Shown: positions 22,658 through 34,668 of the stretch, in pieces
Numbering within the stretch: position 1 is the stretch's first letter
Layout: each line of letters opens with the position of its first letter
Source of the DNA: Rotaria sp. Silwood1
Lineage: Eukaryota; Rotifera; Eurotatoria; Philodinida; Philodinidae
Direction of reading: 5' to 3'
DNA: 64,000 bases
NCBI GenBank assembly: GCA_905250075.1
Contig: CAJNOP010000012.1
Span: 2,700,529 to 2,764,528, forward strand
Translations under genes and position numbers: made by a program
The notes under the pieces: generated by a model
Told to the model about the DNA's origin: nothing
Seen by the model: only the letters and a program-made list of their open reading frames with translations
The model's database searches: none

Positions 22658-25147
22658 TTAACCGAGAGACACAGTTACATTAATAGCTAAATTGCCATTT
22701 TCACTAAATAATAATGCCGTTGCTCCATCAAATACAAGACAATCACTAATAAGAATTGCTTGTTGTATACCTTCATGAATAGATTTTGGTGTACTTTCCC
22801 ATGTTAATCGTCGTTTATTACCATTTAATTCTAAACGATAAACAAATTTTTCTGCTTGTTGTCGTGTACCAATTAATTGTACAATAGCAAAAAATTGTTG
22901 ATCTTGTTTTTCTAATACAAGCATAAAATGATGTCCAAAACATGATTGCATCATAACCTAAATAAAACGAACAAATTATTTGTAACCTTTATTCATATCA
23001 ATAAAGATGTTGATTCCTATTATTCATAAGGAATGAAAAATCTTGCGGATCTTAATTAATTTCGACTATGGAATATGTTAAGTATGAAATAATAATAAGA
23101 GATGAAAGATAGGAAATAAGATTACGAGATACACATAAAGGAAATGATATGATCTATGCATAAGATACACAAAGTCGAAGATTAGTTTTTAAGATCTTGA
23201 TTGCAATGTTTGTTTTTTTTCTAGATCTAAATAATCACGTTTAGAGTGATTTTATTGCTAACTGATGTGAAAAGCTTTTTGATAATCATCAATGAAGATA
23301 AACGCCATCTGATCAACAAATGAAACAAATCATCAATCTAGTAGGTAGCAATATAATAGAAGTTTGTAAATTAAGTTTTTCTTTAATTTCGGAAGGCTTG
23401 GGCTATCTTTTGTTCAATGTTGTAAAGACTGAGAATATTTCATTCATGAAATAAAAATTATGGAAAAACACTCATTAAGTCGAGATATAAAAAAAACGAT
23501 TGTAATACTTTTCTGATCGGAATGCGAAAAGATTATTTCTGAAAAAGTCTGCAAGGTAAAACAGAAGTTTGTTAGCAAATCTAAAGTGATGTTTGCCATA
23601 CATCAAATGGTTTTAATTTGTATAAATTTATTAATTCGTCTTAAAGTCTTACTGTTATGTGAAAATCGTTTATAGTTTTGCGTATTTCTTGTTTCACAAA
23701 ATAAAACTGACAATACATTAGAGCTTGTCGTGTTGGTTTCGGACTCAGTGGACTCTAGTCATATGAGAAGTGTGTAGGATAGGATAATGACTGAACTTAA
23801 AAGATAGAAAAAAAAAAGTATTTCGTATCTTTGAGAGAACTAGTCTGTTTCGATTAGAGAACTTCATCGAGAGTTTCCAAGTACCGTTTGGTTGGGCTCC
23901 AAAGTACGTACATGCGTGTTCGACTACCTGAGAACGCCTTTCTTCAATTATCCAAATTACACTTCTTTCTGCACTAACTTCTCGTACTGTGGTTTCTCTT
24001 TGATCTTTCTTTACGTCATGGAGTTTATCAATATTCGTGGGTTCCTTTCTTCTAATAGTACTACATGTGAAGAATCATCAAATTAACTTTCTTGACTGAG
24101 TTTGATGCCTAATTAAAAAAATTCATGGTATTCTGAAAAATTACCCTTTTTTTTGTATATTTGAAGGTTCATGATTGAGATGTGTGAAATCAAGTATTTT
24201 TTTTTTGGCTCAGGTCTAGCGAAAACTATTTGCAAATTCATTTAGACCAAATCTAAAATAATTTTTTATTTAAGTCTTGGTCTCGCACATCTCTAGTCAT
24301 GATTCTTAATTTTCAAAATTTATTCATAAAAAAGAAAAAAAACAGAAAAGATTAAATCTTATTATTTAATTTACCCAATCAACAGCTCCAGGTAAAGTAA
24401 TATCGGTAGCTAAAAAAACAATATCTTCTCCTTGTAAAGTTGTGATTGATTTATGTGCAAGCCAAAGATGTTGCATAACATTTTCAAGACTACCTTGCCA
24501 TTTACATGATGCACCTGGACATGGACACATATACTTTGAAAAAAAAAAGAAATTAAATTAATCAAAAACCTATGAATAATAATAATAAATAAAGTATTTA
24601 CCGGACGAAAATCACAACAATCTTCGTGTTCTAATTTATGTTTATGAGTTAAACTCAATAAACATCCATTTGTTTGATATTTACAAGGAAATAAAATAGT
24701 ATCAGCAACTTTTTCCATACCCAAATTTCTTATATTGCCTAATGGACCACGACATGTTGGACATGATGAAAGTTTTTGTCGACATTGTGAACAAACAATA
24801 TGTCCTGATTGACATTGAAGTATAGGTGGTAATGCATAATCAAAACATACTGGACATTCAAATAAATTAACTAAATCTTGATGTTGATTTGTTCCTGTTG
24901 ATGTTGCTACTGTACATGAAGCTGCTGTTGCTGATGATAAACTTCCAGCTGGCATTAAATTTGTATTTGTTGCTATCATTTGTTGACAATTTGATGTTGA
25001 TAAATTAATTGAACAAGTTGTTGTTGTTGGTTGTGGTGGTGGTGTTGGTGTTGGATTTATTGATACATTTGAATTTGTATTTGGTGCAATAGCTGCTCCA
25101 AGACGATCATGAACAGTAAATGTTGTAGAATTACCATTACTCTTCAT
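22658..25147 (-). CDS. SIAH1: SIAH-type E3 ubiquitin ligase
   Basis: Three exons (24602-25147, 24375-24533, 22658-22957) encode 334 residues. The N-terminal 90 or so residues are Thr/Asn/Pro-rich. Then comes a C3HC4 RING ([35 protein letters not shown]), the SIAH zinc fingers ([10 protein letters not shown].. and [12 protein letters not shown]) and the substrate-binding domain ending [12 protein letters not shown] dimers ubiquitinate many substrates for proteasomal decay. All RING Cys/His are present, so activity is expected. The N-terminal extension is longer than in vertebrate SIAH1. The last intron is 1.4 kb. It is divergent from the SDR gene. Confidence 0.95.
22958..24374. other. Long last intron of SIAH
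   Basis: A 1.4-kb intron in a gene whose other intron is about 70 bases. AT-rich, with no coding region recognised; small open frames inside are not supported. I did not find clear foldback arms, but they may be degraded. Confidence 0.5.
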
Positions 25148-25595
25148 TTTAACTTACATATGGGGAAGACAGAAAAACGAAACAAAAAAAATAGACCAAA
25201 GGAATTTGACAATAAAAAATTTATTTAAGACAAGAAAACTATTTTCTTTTCTTTTCTTATTTTCTCACTGTTTGTTTTTTCACAACTATCGATAGATAAT
25301 ATGATCAAATCGATATCGAAATCTTTTCATCATAATACATATTAATATTAAAGATGTATGTTTAAATTTCATGATAAACGTGTTTGATAATAAGTCGTTT
25401 GTGAGTCTGATTGACGAATAATCAATTAAGTCAAAAAAAAAAACTTTTTCTCAATACAAGGACAGTATAAATAAACAAATAATATGTTTCTTTTTTAAAC
25501 CAATAAAAATTTTTTTAAACTGACATCTATCTTTCATTGATTGAGTATTGAATCTCTCCTATTATTATTACTATATTCATTTTGTTCTATCATAT
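25148..25595. promoter_or_regulatory. Divergent promoter region between SIAH and the SDR gene
   Basis: 448 bases separate the SIAH start (minus strand) from the SDR start (plus strand). Both promoters must lie here or overlap. It holds A/T homopolymer runs and the palindrome ATCGATAGATAATATGATCAAATCGAT near 25290, in two parts; no known element is assigned. Confidence 0.5.
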
Positions 25596-26387
25596 ATGGT
25601 GAACAAGACAATTATTGTTACGGGTGCTTATGGTGGTATTGGAAAAGCTATATGTAAAATTTTAGCAAAAGATCTTAATAATCAAATTATATTAGCTGGA
25701 CGAAATGAAAAAGAATTATATTCAACTGTTGATGAAATTAAATCCATAACAAATAATAATTCAATTCAAGGTTATGTTGTAGATTTTTCATTAAAAGAAT
25801 CAATTGAAAATTTTGCATCTCAATTAAAAGATCAACCAATTGATGTATTAATTAATAATCATGCAACAGGACCACAAAAACGTGAAATAACTAAAGATGG
25901 TATTGAAGTACAATTTGCAACCAATGTATTAGGTTATGTTTGGATGATAAATGCATTTGAAAATAATCTTAAAAAATGTTCACCTAATGCACGTATTGTT
26001 AATGTTGCAAGTTATTGGGCTGGTGGTCTTGATATAAATGATCTTGAATTTAAAAAACGACGATATACAACTGATGATGCTTATCGACAAGCTAAACAAG
26101 CCAATAGAATGTTAACATTAGCATATGCTGAAAAATTTTTTCATGATGGTATAACAGTTAATGTTTGTCATCCAGGTGATTCAAATACAAAATTAAGTAA
26201 TTCAATGGGTTTTGGTGGTCATGAAACACCTGAACAAAGTGCACAAACACCTGTTTATTTAGCTATATCGAAGGATGTTGCAAATATAACAGGAAAATAT
26301 TTTCGTAATTGTAGAATAGAAGATGATCATTTTATGAAAGATAGAGAATTAATTAAAAAACTTTATGATATTTGTCAAAAATATTAA
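25596..26387 (+). CDS. Short-chain dehydrogenase/reductase, retinol-dehydrogenase-like
   Basis: A single exon of 263 residues from the ATG at 25596 (MVNKTIIVTG); the frame is open further upstream but has no ATG there. The classical SDR signatures are present: the nucleotide-binding TGAYGGIG near residue 9, an Arg at the end of beta-2 (AGRNEK) typical of NADP(H) preference, NNHA in place of the usual NNAG, catalytic Ser in NVASYW and YRQAK as YxxxK. Residues after the active site (CHPGDSNTKL) fit the RDH11-14/WWOX-like subgroup. The substrate cannot be read from the sequence. The gene ends only 69 bases before the kelch start, with a splice-acceptor-like site between, so the pair may be co-transcribed. 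Confidence 0.92.
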   Translation: MVNKTIIVTGAYGGIGKAICKILAKDLNNQIILAGRNEKELYSTVDEIKSITNNNSIQGYVVDFSLKESIENFASQLKDQPIDVLINNHATGPQKREITKDGIEVQFATNVLGYVWMINAFENNLKKCSPNARIVNVASYWAGGLDINDLEFKKRRYTTDDAYRQAKQANRMLTLAYAEKFFHDGITVNVCHPGDSNTKLSNSMGFGGHETPEQSAQTPVYLAISKDVANITGKYFRNCRIEDDHFMKDRELIKKLYDICQKY

Positions 26388-26456
26388 AAATTTATATCAT
26401 TGAATTTTCTCCTCTTTTTTTTTTCTTTCTAGATAAGCATTCATCTATGTAAAATT
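26388..26456 (+). promoter_or_regulatory. Short intergenic region with polypyrimidine tract and 3' splice-acceptor-like site
   Basis: Between the SDR stop and the kelch ATG lies a long T/C tract (about 26408-26430) ending in CTAG at 26429-26432, followed by 24 bases to the ATG. This looks like an acceptor for spliced-leader trans-splicing of the downstream gene of an operon. A 5' UTR intron reaching back over the SDR gene is the alternative. Confidence 0.55.
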
Positions 26457-29400
26457 ATGTTTTCATCATCATCTACGACACCATTTACTCGTGGACATCA
26501 CACAGCAAAACGATTTAATAATGCTGCTCGTTCAAAAATGGCTACACATTATCCTATCATCACAACTCCTATTACACCAGCTTCCGATATAAATAATAAT
26601 TCAAATAATCCAGGTGCTGTTTTTGCACATTATGAACATAGTCATTCAGATTCACTTTTGGAAATTCTTAATGATCTTCGTTTAAGTAGACAATTATGTG
26701 ATATAACTATTATTGTTGATCAACATGAATATCCTTGCCATAAAGTAAGAGAAAGAAGAAAAAAAAAACCAAGCATTTTTTTTTGTTTTAATTGCTGTAG
26801 AAAACTTGTGGAATGATTGAGTAATGAATTTCAATGAAATCGACATATTTGAATTTTTTATGATCTATTCGTATAGAGACCATAAAAATAAAGAATAGAA
26901 AATTAAACGTAATTTTTAGTTTTGTCATACTTGTAGTATTCTAAGAATATTCTCTAGAGGAATTGATAAATTCAAAGACTTGCATAAAACGAAGACTTTC
27001 ACAACTAGTTTTGTATCTTGATTTCGAAGCTTTTGGAAAAAAATTTAATTTGATAAAGCAAACAATTCTGAGCATAATTAGACATTTCTGATTTTTCTTC
27101 AATTTATAGAAGATCTAAGAAGTATTTTTCCCTTCTTTTTATTGAAAATTTCAATATTTTGATGATGCTTTAAGCTTTACGGACGTTCTGTAAATTGAAT
27201 ACGGTTCGATGAAGAGAGATTGAAGACGTTTCATATTGCTCCATCAAATAAAGTGTTCTTTCAAATTTCGAATAGAAGTCAGAGAGCTGGTTTCAGCAAT
27301 CTTGGTTTTCTGTAAGACCCTTATCCAAGCATTTTTACAGAAGTCTTCGGACCTACCAATCTGAATTGACAATCTTTTAAACTACACAAATGCTTTTTTC
27401 AGATTCTTACTAGTTATTACCATCGAGAAGAAAACTTGAAAATACAACTACTCTGAACTTGTATTCGCCACCGCATCTCTTGATGTATACCTTTGTTACT
27501 GGCAAGGAGAAATTTCTACATGCTTTCGTCATTTTTGAGCTGAGCTTTTACTCATGAGTATTCGTTGTGAACTTTTGAATTGCTTTGAATATTTTACATG
27601 TATGTGAGAGTATCGACAAAATGGAAAATACTCGAACAATTCAAAGCTCGTCAGAGAACACTAATGGAAATAAACGCTTTGGAAGCTTTTCATAGTTCAT
27701 CAAAGCCTATTTATAAGCAAAATATCAGCTCAAAGGAACACAAGACACCTGGATATAGTTCATTGTGAATATAAATTAAATTAATCATATATAAATTGAT
27801 AGAGCGTCTAAAACACTTTAAGCATGTCTATAACAATCATTTGATGATTATTTTTTCAATTAAAATAAATATCATATTCAGAATGAGAAAGAATGGATCG
27901 ATCTGTGTGTCGGATCTGTGTCATTCTGACTGAACAAGATATTTTTTTAATGGAATAAAAGTAATTATAACGACAGTATATGATCTTATAACCCATAAAA
28001 AACTAAAATTCAGCGTCAGTAAATCCTATAGAATTCAGCATATACGATGAGTTATATTTTACACTGATACAGTAGTTTAATAATATTGAATAAATATCTC
28101 AACAATAAAATGCTTTCAGTTTTTTTTTAGTATTTTGATAAATGATTGTGAGTAAAGATTTTTTGGAGTATCCTTCGAGAATTCTAGGCTTGTACATCCG
28201 TACTAAAACCTTTTAAGTATGATAAAAGTGAAAATTATGCATTATTTTCTATCATGATTTTCTTTGTTTCTGTACTAAAACATCTTTAAGATTGAACTCG
28301 TTTGGTTTATTTTCAGAGTTATTATCCGGTTCCTAGATACCTTAATCGAGGTTCATGCAATACCTTAATAATGAATAGAATTATTTTTTTTAATGTTAAA
28401 TACATAAAAGAAAATTCTCTTGACAAGTCTTTTATATCTACGACCGGATAGAGCATTAAGAGTAAATCTGTAAAATACATTAGCTGGCTTTTTATTCGGC
28501 AACACTTCCGATATAAAAAAAAATAGGACTTCGTATGACATATTAGAGAACGCCACTTCGGATCGTTATCCACCATATGAAAAAATAATTCTCATTACGG
28601 AAGAATACTTCATAAGAAGTAATAAATCGATTTTTAAGATGATCTAACGTACTTCTGAGTCTGCCCTTCAAGAAATAGTCTTCTATGGTATGTTTTATGA
28701 TTTATAGACAGATTATATGTGTTGCTTTTTTCAGAATTATTGAAACGAAAATTAGTGCATAGGAAGATAGATTGAGATCGGATTCTTCACAAATAGTAAG
28801 ATTTTTAATTTAGCATATTGCCGTTTCGAGAAAAAGTAAAACGTCTTTCTTTTTTTTCTTGTGCTGATGTATTTTTGATTGCATAGTCCATAATTCTTCA
28901 AGGAGCTTTATTGTAGTCAATTACGTTTTCTTTTGCTTTTCAGGCTGCAATTCTTAGTAGAGCACGGTTCTTTTTAGTTAAGATTTTTTATTCGTATATA
29001 AAAAAAGCACTTTTTTGAATAGTTAATGATTTTTTAATAGTACTTCCAGGTATTTAGCTTGCCATTCTTTTGCTTTGTATAAAAATTAAGAATCTAAAAA
29101 CCAAGGACTCAGTCAACTACTACAGTTTAACATGCTTCTTGCAATAAAAATGATATAAATAAATATATGTATAATGAGGGCCCATTGTGAGTTTAGGTTG
29201 ACAAATGAACTATTTTTGAGCTTTATTTGTTCAATATCTACCAAAAACATCATGATATTAATCTAAAAGTTTTTGTATCGCTTCTCCATGAGAGTTCCAG
29301 TACATTCTTAAAATTTTATACGATTTGAGTATACTTCGACCAAGGTCGACCTCCAAAATGCTTAATAAAAATGTCACTTCTAATGTTTTTTATCCAGATT

Positions 29401-32400
29401 TTATCCTCCAGAGCAGAGCTAGGCAAAGTACTCGTACTTGCCCAGCTCTGCTCTGGAGAAGCAATTTAAAACTCCGGAAGGACGAACATTTATTATTTTG
29501 AATACAATCAGCTAGTACATGATACAAGAATCAAAAGCTCTATGAAGATCAACCCGAGTTTTCAAGAAGTGTCGTCTTCTCGATTTCCAGCTGTATAAAA
29601 CATTAGTCATGTCATTTCGTGAAAAATATAGAAAATCTTTATAAAAATTTTAAGTCAGCTTACTTTTTTTGCAACCAAAAAGTCTAATATATTTAATTTG
29701 GATCCTGCATGGTCATTTTGAATTAGATTAAATCATTTTCATATCATTTATTCGAATTTGTTAACAATGTTTTAGAAATAAATCTTTATACTAATTTATA
29801 ATTTTAGAATGTGCTTTCTGCAGCTAGTCCATATTTTCGTGCCATGTTTACTACATCAGAAATGTCTGAAGCATCACAACCAACAGTTACTCTCAATGGC
29901 ATTGATCCTGATGCTATGTCTGAACTTATTGAATATGCATATACTTGTAAAAATTAAAATAAAAGTTCTATTTGTTTATTTTGTTTTTTTTGCTCATAGC
30001 GGAAATAACGATCTGTGAAAATAATGTACAATCATTACTTTCTGCTGCTAATTTACTCATGATGCAACCTGTTCGTGATGCATGTAGTTCATTTTTTGAA
30101 CGTTTTCTTGATGAAACAAATGCAATTGGTATAAATTGTTTTGCTGAATTGCATGGAACACAAGAATTAACTAAAAAAGCAAAACGATTTGTTTTAAAGA
30201 AATTTTCACAAGTATGTTTGTATGAATTGATTTTGTTTTTTTTATGAAAGAATTTTATTCGTTTATTTATCTATTTCAAGGTTGCTCAACAAGATGAATG
30301 GCTTCATGTTTCGACACAAAAAATTATAGAATTTATAAGTAAGATAATTAATGACATTGAATAGTTAGAGATCGATAAAAAGATATTTGTAATTGATTCA
30401 GAATTTATAATCATCACTTTTATGATTTGGTTCCAATATGAAAGTTTTAAGTACATAATATAAGATATTATTGATAAGTACATCGAACTAGCAGCATCCA
30501 AACATGAAGTTTTATCAATAACTCAGATTCATAAGAAATGTCATGTTTGTTGGTTAAATGATCGAAGTTATAAAATAAAGTTTTTTAAAATACACACTTC
30601 ATGATTAGTTCTACTAAATCAGAGATCCCAAACATTTGCTCACACTGTCAAGAAATCATGAATGGTGTGCTAAAGAAAATGTCGAAAGAAAAAATTTCAA
30701 CTAATAATACATTCATTATTTTTAGCATAATACGAACACTAACATAGATCACACGCAAACTAAGACAAAAATGAAAGAATTAGTAATATTATCTTTTCTA
30801 TTTAGCAACAGAAAATATGACAAACTATCAAAATTTTTAATTACATTTATAAAACTATTATAGTATTGTTCACTAAGACTATCTATCACGACATTTAGTT
30901 GCAAGAATTTTCTACGACCAATTTTTCTTCACTTCTTATGAAGGAACATATAAATTCTGAAAGGATTCATGTCGTTAGCCCTTTCGTCTCGAGTTACATT
31001 CACTTTACTGAACTTTTAGTCTATTGTAGAATACCACGAGAAAAACAGCAACAAAGAGTTTCGCCCTGAAATTTTCCACAGGATAGCTCTTATAGTACTT
31101 ATAGTATTATAAAAGTTTCAGCTAAAACGAATAATTTCTTCTTAAGATATCAGGTGCCTATAATTTGAACTATTTTTAGAGTTCTTATGTCAAAACAACG
31201 TTTGTTGCAGACGTGTTATCTTAGAAGAAGAACAGCCGTTTGTCATGCAACTTTCAAGATACCATAAAAGTTATTGTTGGGTATAATTTCAGGGCGAAAC
31301 TCTTTGTTACTATTTTTCTCATGGTATTCTGCAATAGGTTGACAGTTCAGAAATTTCAAACAAACAATTTCGATCTGAAATTTTGCCTATAGGGATGTTT
31401 GATAGTTTCAGCAAGAACGAGCATGTCATTTTCGATACAATCAATTTTGAAATAGACTCAATTATGGTTCTATTGTAAACCGCTGATGTTTTTGAATACT
31501 GAATATCTCGAGATAGACATGTTTACTTTTTTTGAAACTTGCAAGACTATCAATCGTGCTTATCATTATATCATAGATCCGAATCCTTTTAAGCCCACTG
31601 AGACCTACCCGTAGCTACCATATAAAATCGAATGGTGTCCTAAAATTGGATATGTACACTTGGTAGTTGAAGCGATATCTCATTGGTATTTTAGAAAGAA
31701 AATTATTTAAAGAGTAATTTGTCTCTTGTCGTCTTATGACAATCTTTGAATATTCACATTCAAAAATTAGACTGAACATCCTTCGATAGTCATAAGTCTT
31801 TTACATCAATTTTCATTCTTTTTTCCTTTTTGATTAAATGAACATTGATTTGAATTGAAAAACAAAACAAATTTTTAGAAGAAGATGATCTTCGAGTATC
31901 AAGTGAAGATGACGTCTTGGAAGCATGCTTACGTTGGCTAAATCACGCATCTGAACAACGCAAAGCAGACTTTCATTTGGTAAAGTTATAACAGAAAAAA
32001 AATAACATGACTAATGAGAAAAAGAAATATTATTCTTTTCAGATACTTCAACATATTCGATTGGCATTTGTTAGCCCTGTATGAAATATAAAGAAAAACA
32101 TTAATACACCCATATTTCATTGATGAGATTACTTTATTTTTATTTAGTATGTATTAATGGATAGAGTTGCAAGCTGTAAAGCAGTACAAGAAGATGTAAT
32201 ATGTCGTGAATTACTTCATGAAGCATTACAATTCCATTTACTCGTTGATAGGCGTTCTGAAATGTCAACAACAAATTCTCGGCTAAAACCGCGTACATGC
32301 TCAGGTAGATGTTTTTATTTCATTGAAGTATGTTTATAATTTTTGAAAAAATATGTTTTCTTGGCATTGTAGAATTAACTGAAACATTAGTTTTTTTGGG

Positions 32401-33755
32401 CGGAGAAGATGAACGAGTTGTTGTACGTGGTGTTGAAATATATAATCCAGAAAGGTATGCAATGTTTATATAATGAAAAATAAATCTTCATATTTAATCA
32501 TACTCTGTTTAATAAATATAACTTATTAGAAAAGAAGACCAATTATGGCAATGACGATTATGTCATGCCAACGAAAAAATTTGTTTTATAATAAAATAAT
32601 CTTGTTTCTATAGAAATAAAATTATAGCGTTGTTATGTTTTTTTGTTGTATTAGAGATGAATGGAAAAAACTTTGTTGTTTACCATATGCTGTATCAAAA
32701 CATGCTATTGTTGCATCAGGTTACTTTTGTTTTTGTTTTATTTTATTTCGTAATTCATTAAAATTTTTATTAGGAGCTTCAACTCTTTATTTATGTGGTG
32801 GTGATTATCCGAATGGTATGTTTAGTTTTGTTTGATTTTCGAAAAGTTTAATTCAAAAAAAAAAGAAAAATAATTTTGATTGATATAGGAAGGCCAAGTT
32901 CAGAAGTGTGGAAATATGAACAAAAACTTGATACATGGATACAATTGTCAGATATGTTAACACCACGATCTGAATTAGGTTTAGCATTAATTGATGGTTA
33001 TATATATGCTTGTGGTGGAACAAATGGAGAAATTCGTTTGAATACTATTGAAAGATATTCAATTGATGATAATAAATGGACTTTAGTATGTATTTAAAAA
33101 TCGAAATTTTATTCTAGTTAAATAATTATTTAGATTGCTTCAATGCAAATTGGTATGACAAGTCCAGCTTGTTGTTCTCTAAATGGATATTTGTATATAA
33201 CCGGTACAAAAGAAATCAAATGAAAAACAAAAATATTATATGTTAATTTATATTTATTTAGGTGGAGCCGTACTTGAAGAAGGCGATGCGGTTGATCTAG
33301 TCATGAGATTTGATCCACGAAAATTAGAATGGAGTAATGATGTTGCTCCAATGCGTATTGCACGTTCAGGTTCAGCAGCTGTTGTACTTAAACGTAAAAT
33401 TTATGTTTGTGGTGGATTACAATCGAATACAGAAAATACAAATTTAGCTGAAGTTTATGATCCAACAATAAATCAATGGCAATTTATAGCACCTATGCGT
33501 GAACATCGTTATCGACCAGGTGCAGCTGTTGTTAATGAAAAAATCTATGTATGTGGTGGTCAAGATGAACAACCAGGTAAATATCATGAAAGTGTTGAAT
33601 GTTATTCAATTGAAACAGATCAATGGACAATAATAACCGAGTTAATATGTGGACGAAGTTTTCTTGCATGTGCCATGCTTTTACTTAAATGGTCCGATAT
33701 TCTTTGGGAACATGTTTGTGAAGGCGAAACAAATTCATTACCCGATATAGGTTAA
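26457..33755 (+). CDS. BTB-BACK-kelch protein (KLHL family)
   Basis: Thirteen exons join in frame to 646 residues: 26457-26744, 29808-29946, 30000-30211, 30281-30338, 31879-31979, 32043-32078, 32148-32304, 32373-32454, 32655-32719, 32774-32815, 32889-33085, 33134-33203, 33262-33755. After about 60 Ser/Asn-rich residues comes a BTB domain (LCDITIIVDQHEYPCHKV, then LSAASPYFRAMFTTSEMSE), a BACK domain (NCFAELHG, DDLRVSSEDDVLEACLRWLNH) and about six kelch blades with GG pairs (LCGGDYPNG, YACGGTNG, YVCGGLQS, YVCGGQDE). KLHL proteins usually act as substrate adaptors for CUL3 ubiquitin ligases. I cannot assign the paralogue. Introns 1 (3.1 kb) and 4 (1.5 kb) are long and hold palindromic sequence. 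AATAAA at 33895. Confidence 0.93.
26745..29807. other. Long first intron of the kelch gene
   Basis: A 3.06-kb intron splitting the BTB domain after HKV. AT-rich with no supported coding region. It contains a nearly perfect GC-richer hairpin at 29406-29458. It could house regulatory elements or degraded repeats, but none is recognised. Confidence 0.55.
29406..29458. repeat. Perfect-ended hairpin in the kelch intron
   Basis: CTCCAGAGCAGAGCT at the left is answered by AGCTCTGCTCTGGAG at the right. The inner parts, AGGCAAAGTAC and GTACTTGCCC, also pair apart from one mismatch and one extra base, leaving a two-base loop (TC). It is clearly more GC-rich than the surrounding intron. Confidence 0.85.
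31007..31350. mobile_element. Foldback element in kelch intron 4
   Basis: The left arm holds ACAAAGAGTTTCGCCCTGAA (near 31051) and the right arm TTTCAGGGCGAAACTCTTTG (near 31287). Outside them GTAGAATACCACGAG pairs with the inverse near 31325. Arms are about 70 bases and the spacer about 210. A degenerate further copy of the inner motif (GATCTGAAATTTTGCC, then GTTTCAGCAAGAACGA) follows to about 31430. Confidence 0.75.
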
Positions 33756-33948
33756 GCATTCATTCCAATGAAATATATGTAGTGTGTTTTTTTCTTTTAA
33801 TTTCTTTTCTTTTGAATGATTTTTTCCTTTTTCTTTTTTTTTGCATGTGTGACTATTTGTATGTTTTATTTCTTCAATTTTGTGTGAAAAGATTAATAAA
33901 AAATTTAAATGATACAAAAAAGAAATATAATAGAAACAGAAACAAAAA

Positions 33949-34668
33949 TTAAGATTGTACGAATCGTTTTTTTGAACGTTTTGTTGTAGGAAATGTTTCT
34001 GTACAATAAGTGGCTTGTCGAACATCATGTAACCAACGTGTTATATAATCATATTTAGTTTTACAAAAATATTCGATTTCTTGTTGATCAGAATTTTCAT
34101 CATCATTTGCAGTTATTATTGTATCAGCAGTATTTTCTATTTGATGAGTTAACAAAGGAGCTGTACTTGTATGATTTGTTGATAGCTGATTATCATTTGA
34201 ATTAGTTTTTGATGATAAACAAATTCTTGTTGTCTGTGAAAAGTTAGTTGAAAATTTTTTTGAAAATAATTTTGGTTGTTCTTTTCGATGATTTAATAAA
34301 GGATTGTTTAATATAGGATTGGATCTTTGTTGAGAATAATTATGTTTATGTTGATCACTACCAATACTTGATGGCGGAGTATTTGATGATTTCGATTTAT
34401 TTGATATAGATTGAGTATCTGTCGTCAATGAACATGGTTGTACGGATGAAACACGTACTTGTGGTTGATATACAGGAACAAATAATGTTGATTGACGTGC
34501 ACTAGTAGGAAATCGAATAAACGTTGAACTATTATGTGTAGCTACTGGTGCAAAACGTCGTCGTTCTATTATTGGTGATGATGATGGTGATGTAGATTTT
34601 GATATAGAAGATGAATTTACACTAGCTGATGATGGTACAATAATTGGTAAATGATCACCAACCGCCAT
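33949..34668 (-). CDS. Ser/Thr/Asn-rich protein of unknown function
   Basis: A single open frame of 239 residues from an ATG. About 190 residues are low-complexity and Ser/Thr/Asn/Gln-rich with scattered basic clusters (ERRRFAPV), probably disordered. The C-terminal 45 residues look folded or conserved: EYFCKTKYDYITRWLHDVR, then Cys, and a basic tail KRSKKRF. I do not recognise the family. The long uninterrupted frame in AT-rich DNA, placed between two well-supported genes, favours a real gene. Its stop is 193 bases from the convergent kelch stop, and CFAP57 starts upstream on the same strand. Confidence 0.6.
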   Translation of the reverse strand: MAVGDHLPIIVPSSASVNSSSISKSTSPSSSPIIERRRFAPVATHNSSTFIRFPTSARQSTLFVPVYQPQVRVSSVQPCSLTTDTQSISNKSKSSNTPPSSIGSDQHKHNYSQQRSNPILNNPLLNHRKEQPKLFSKKFSTNFSQTTRICLSSKTNSNDNQLSTNHTSTAPLLTHQIENTADTIITANDDENSDQQEIEYFCKTKYDYITRWLHDVRQATYCTETFPTTKRSKKRFVQS

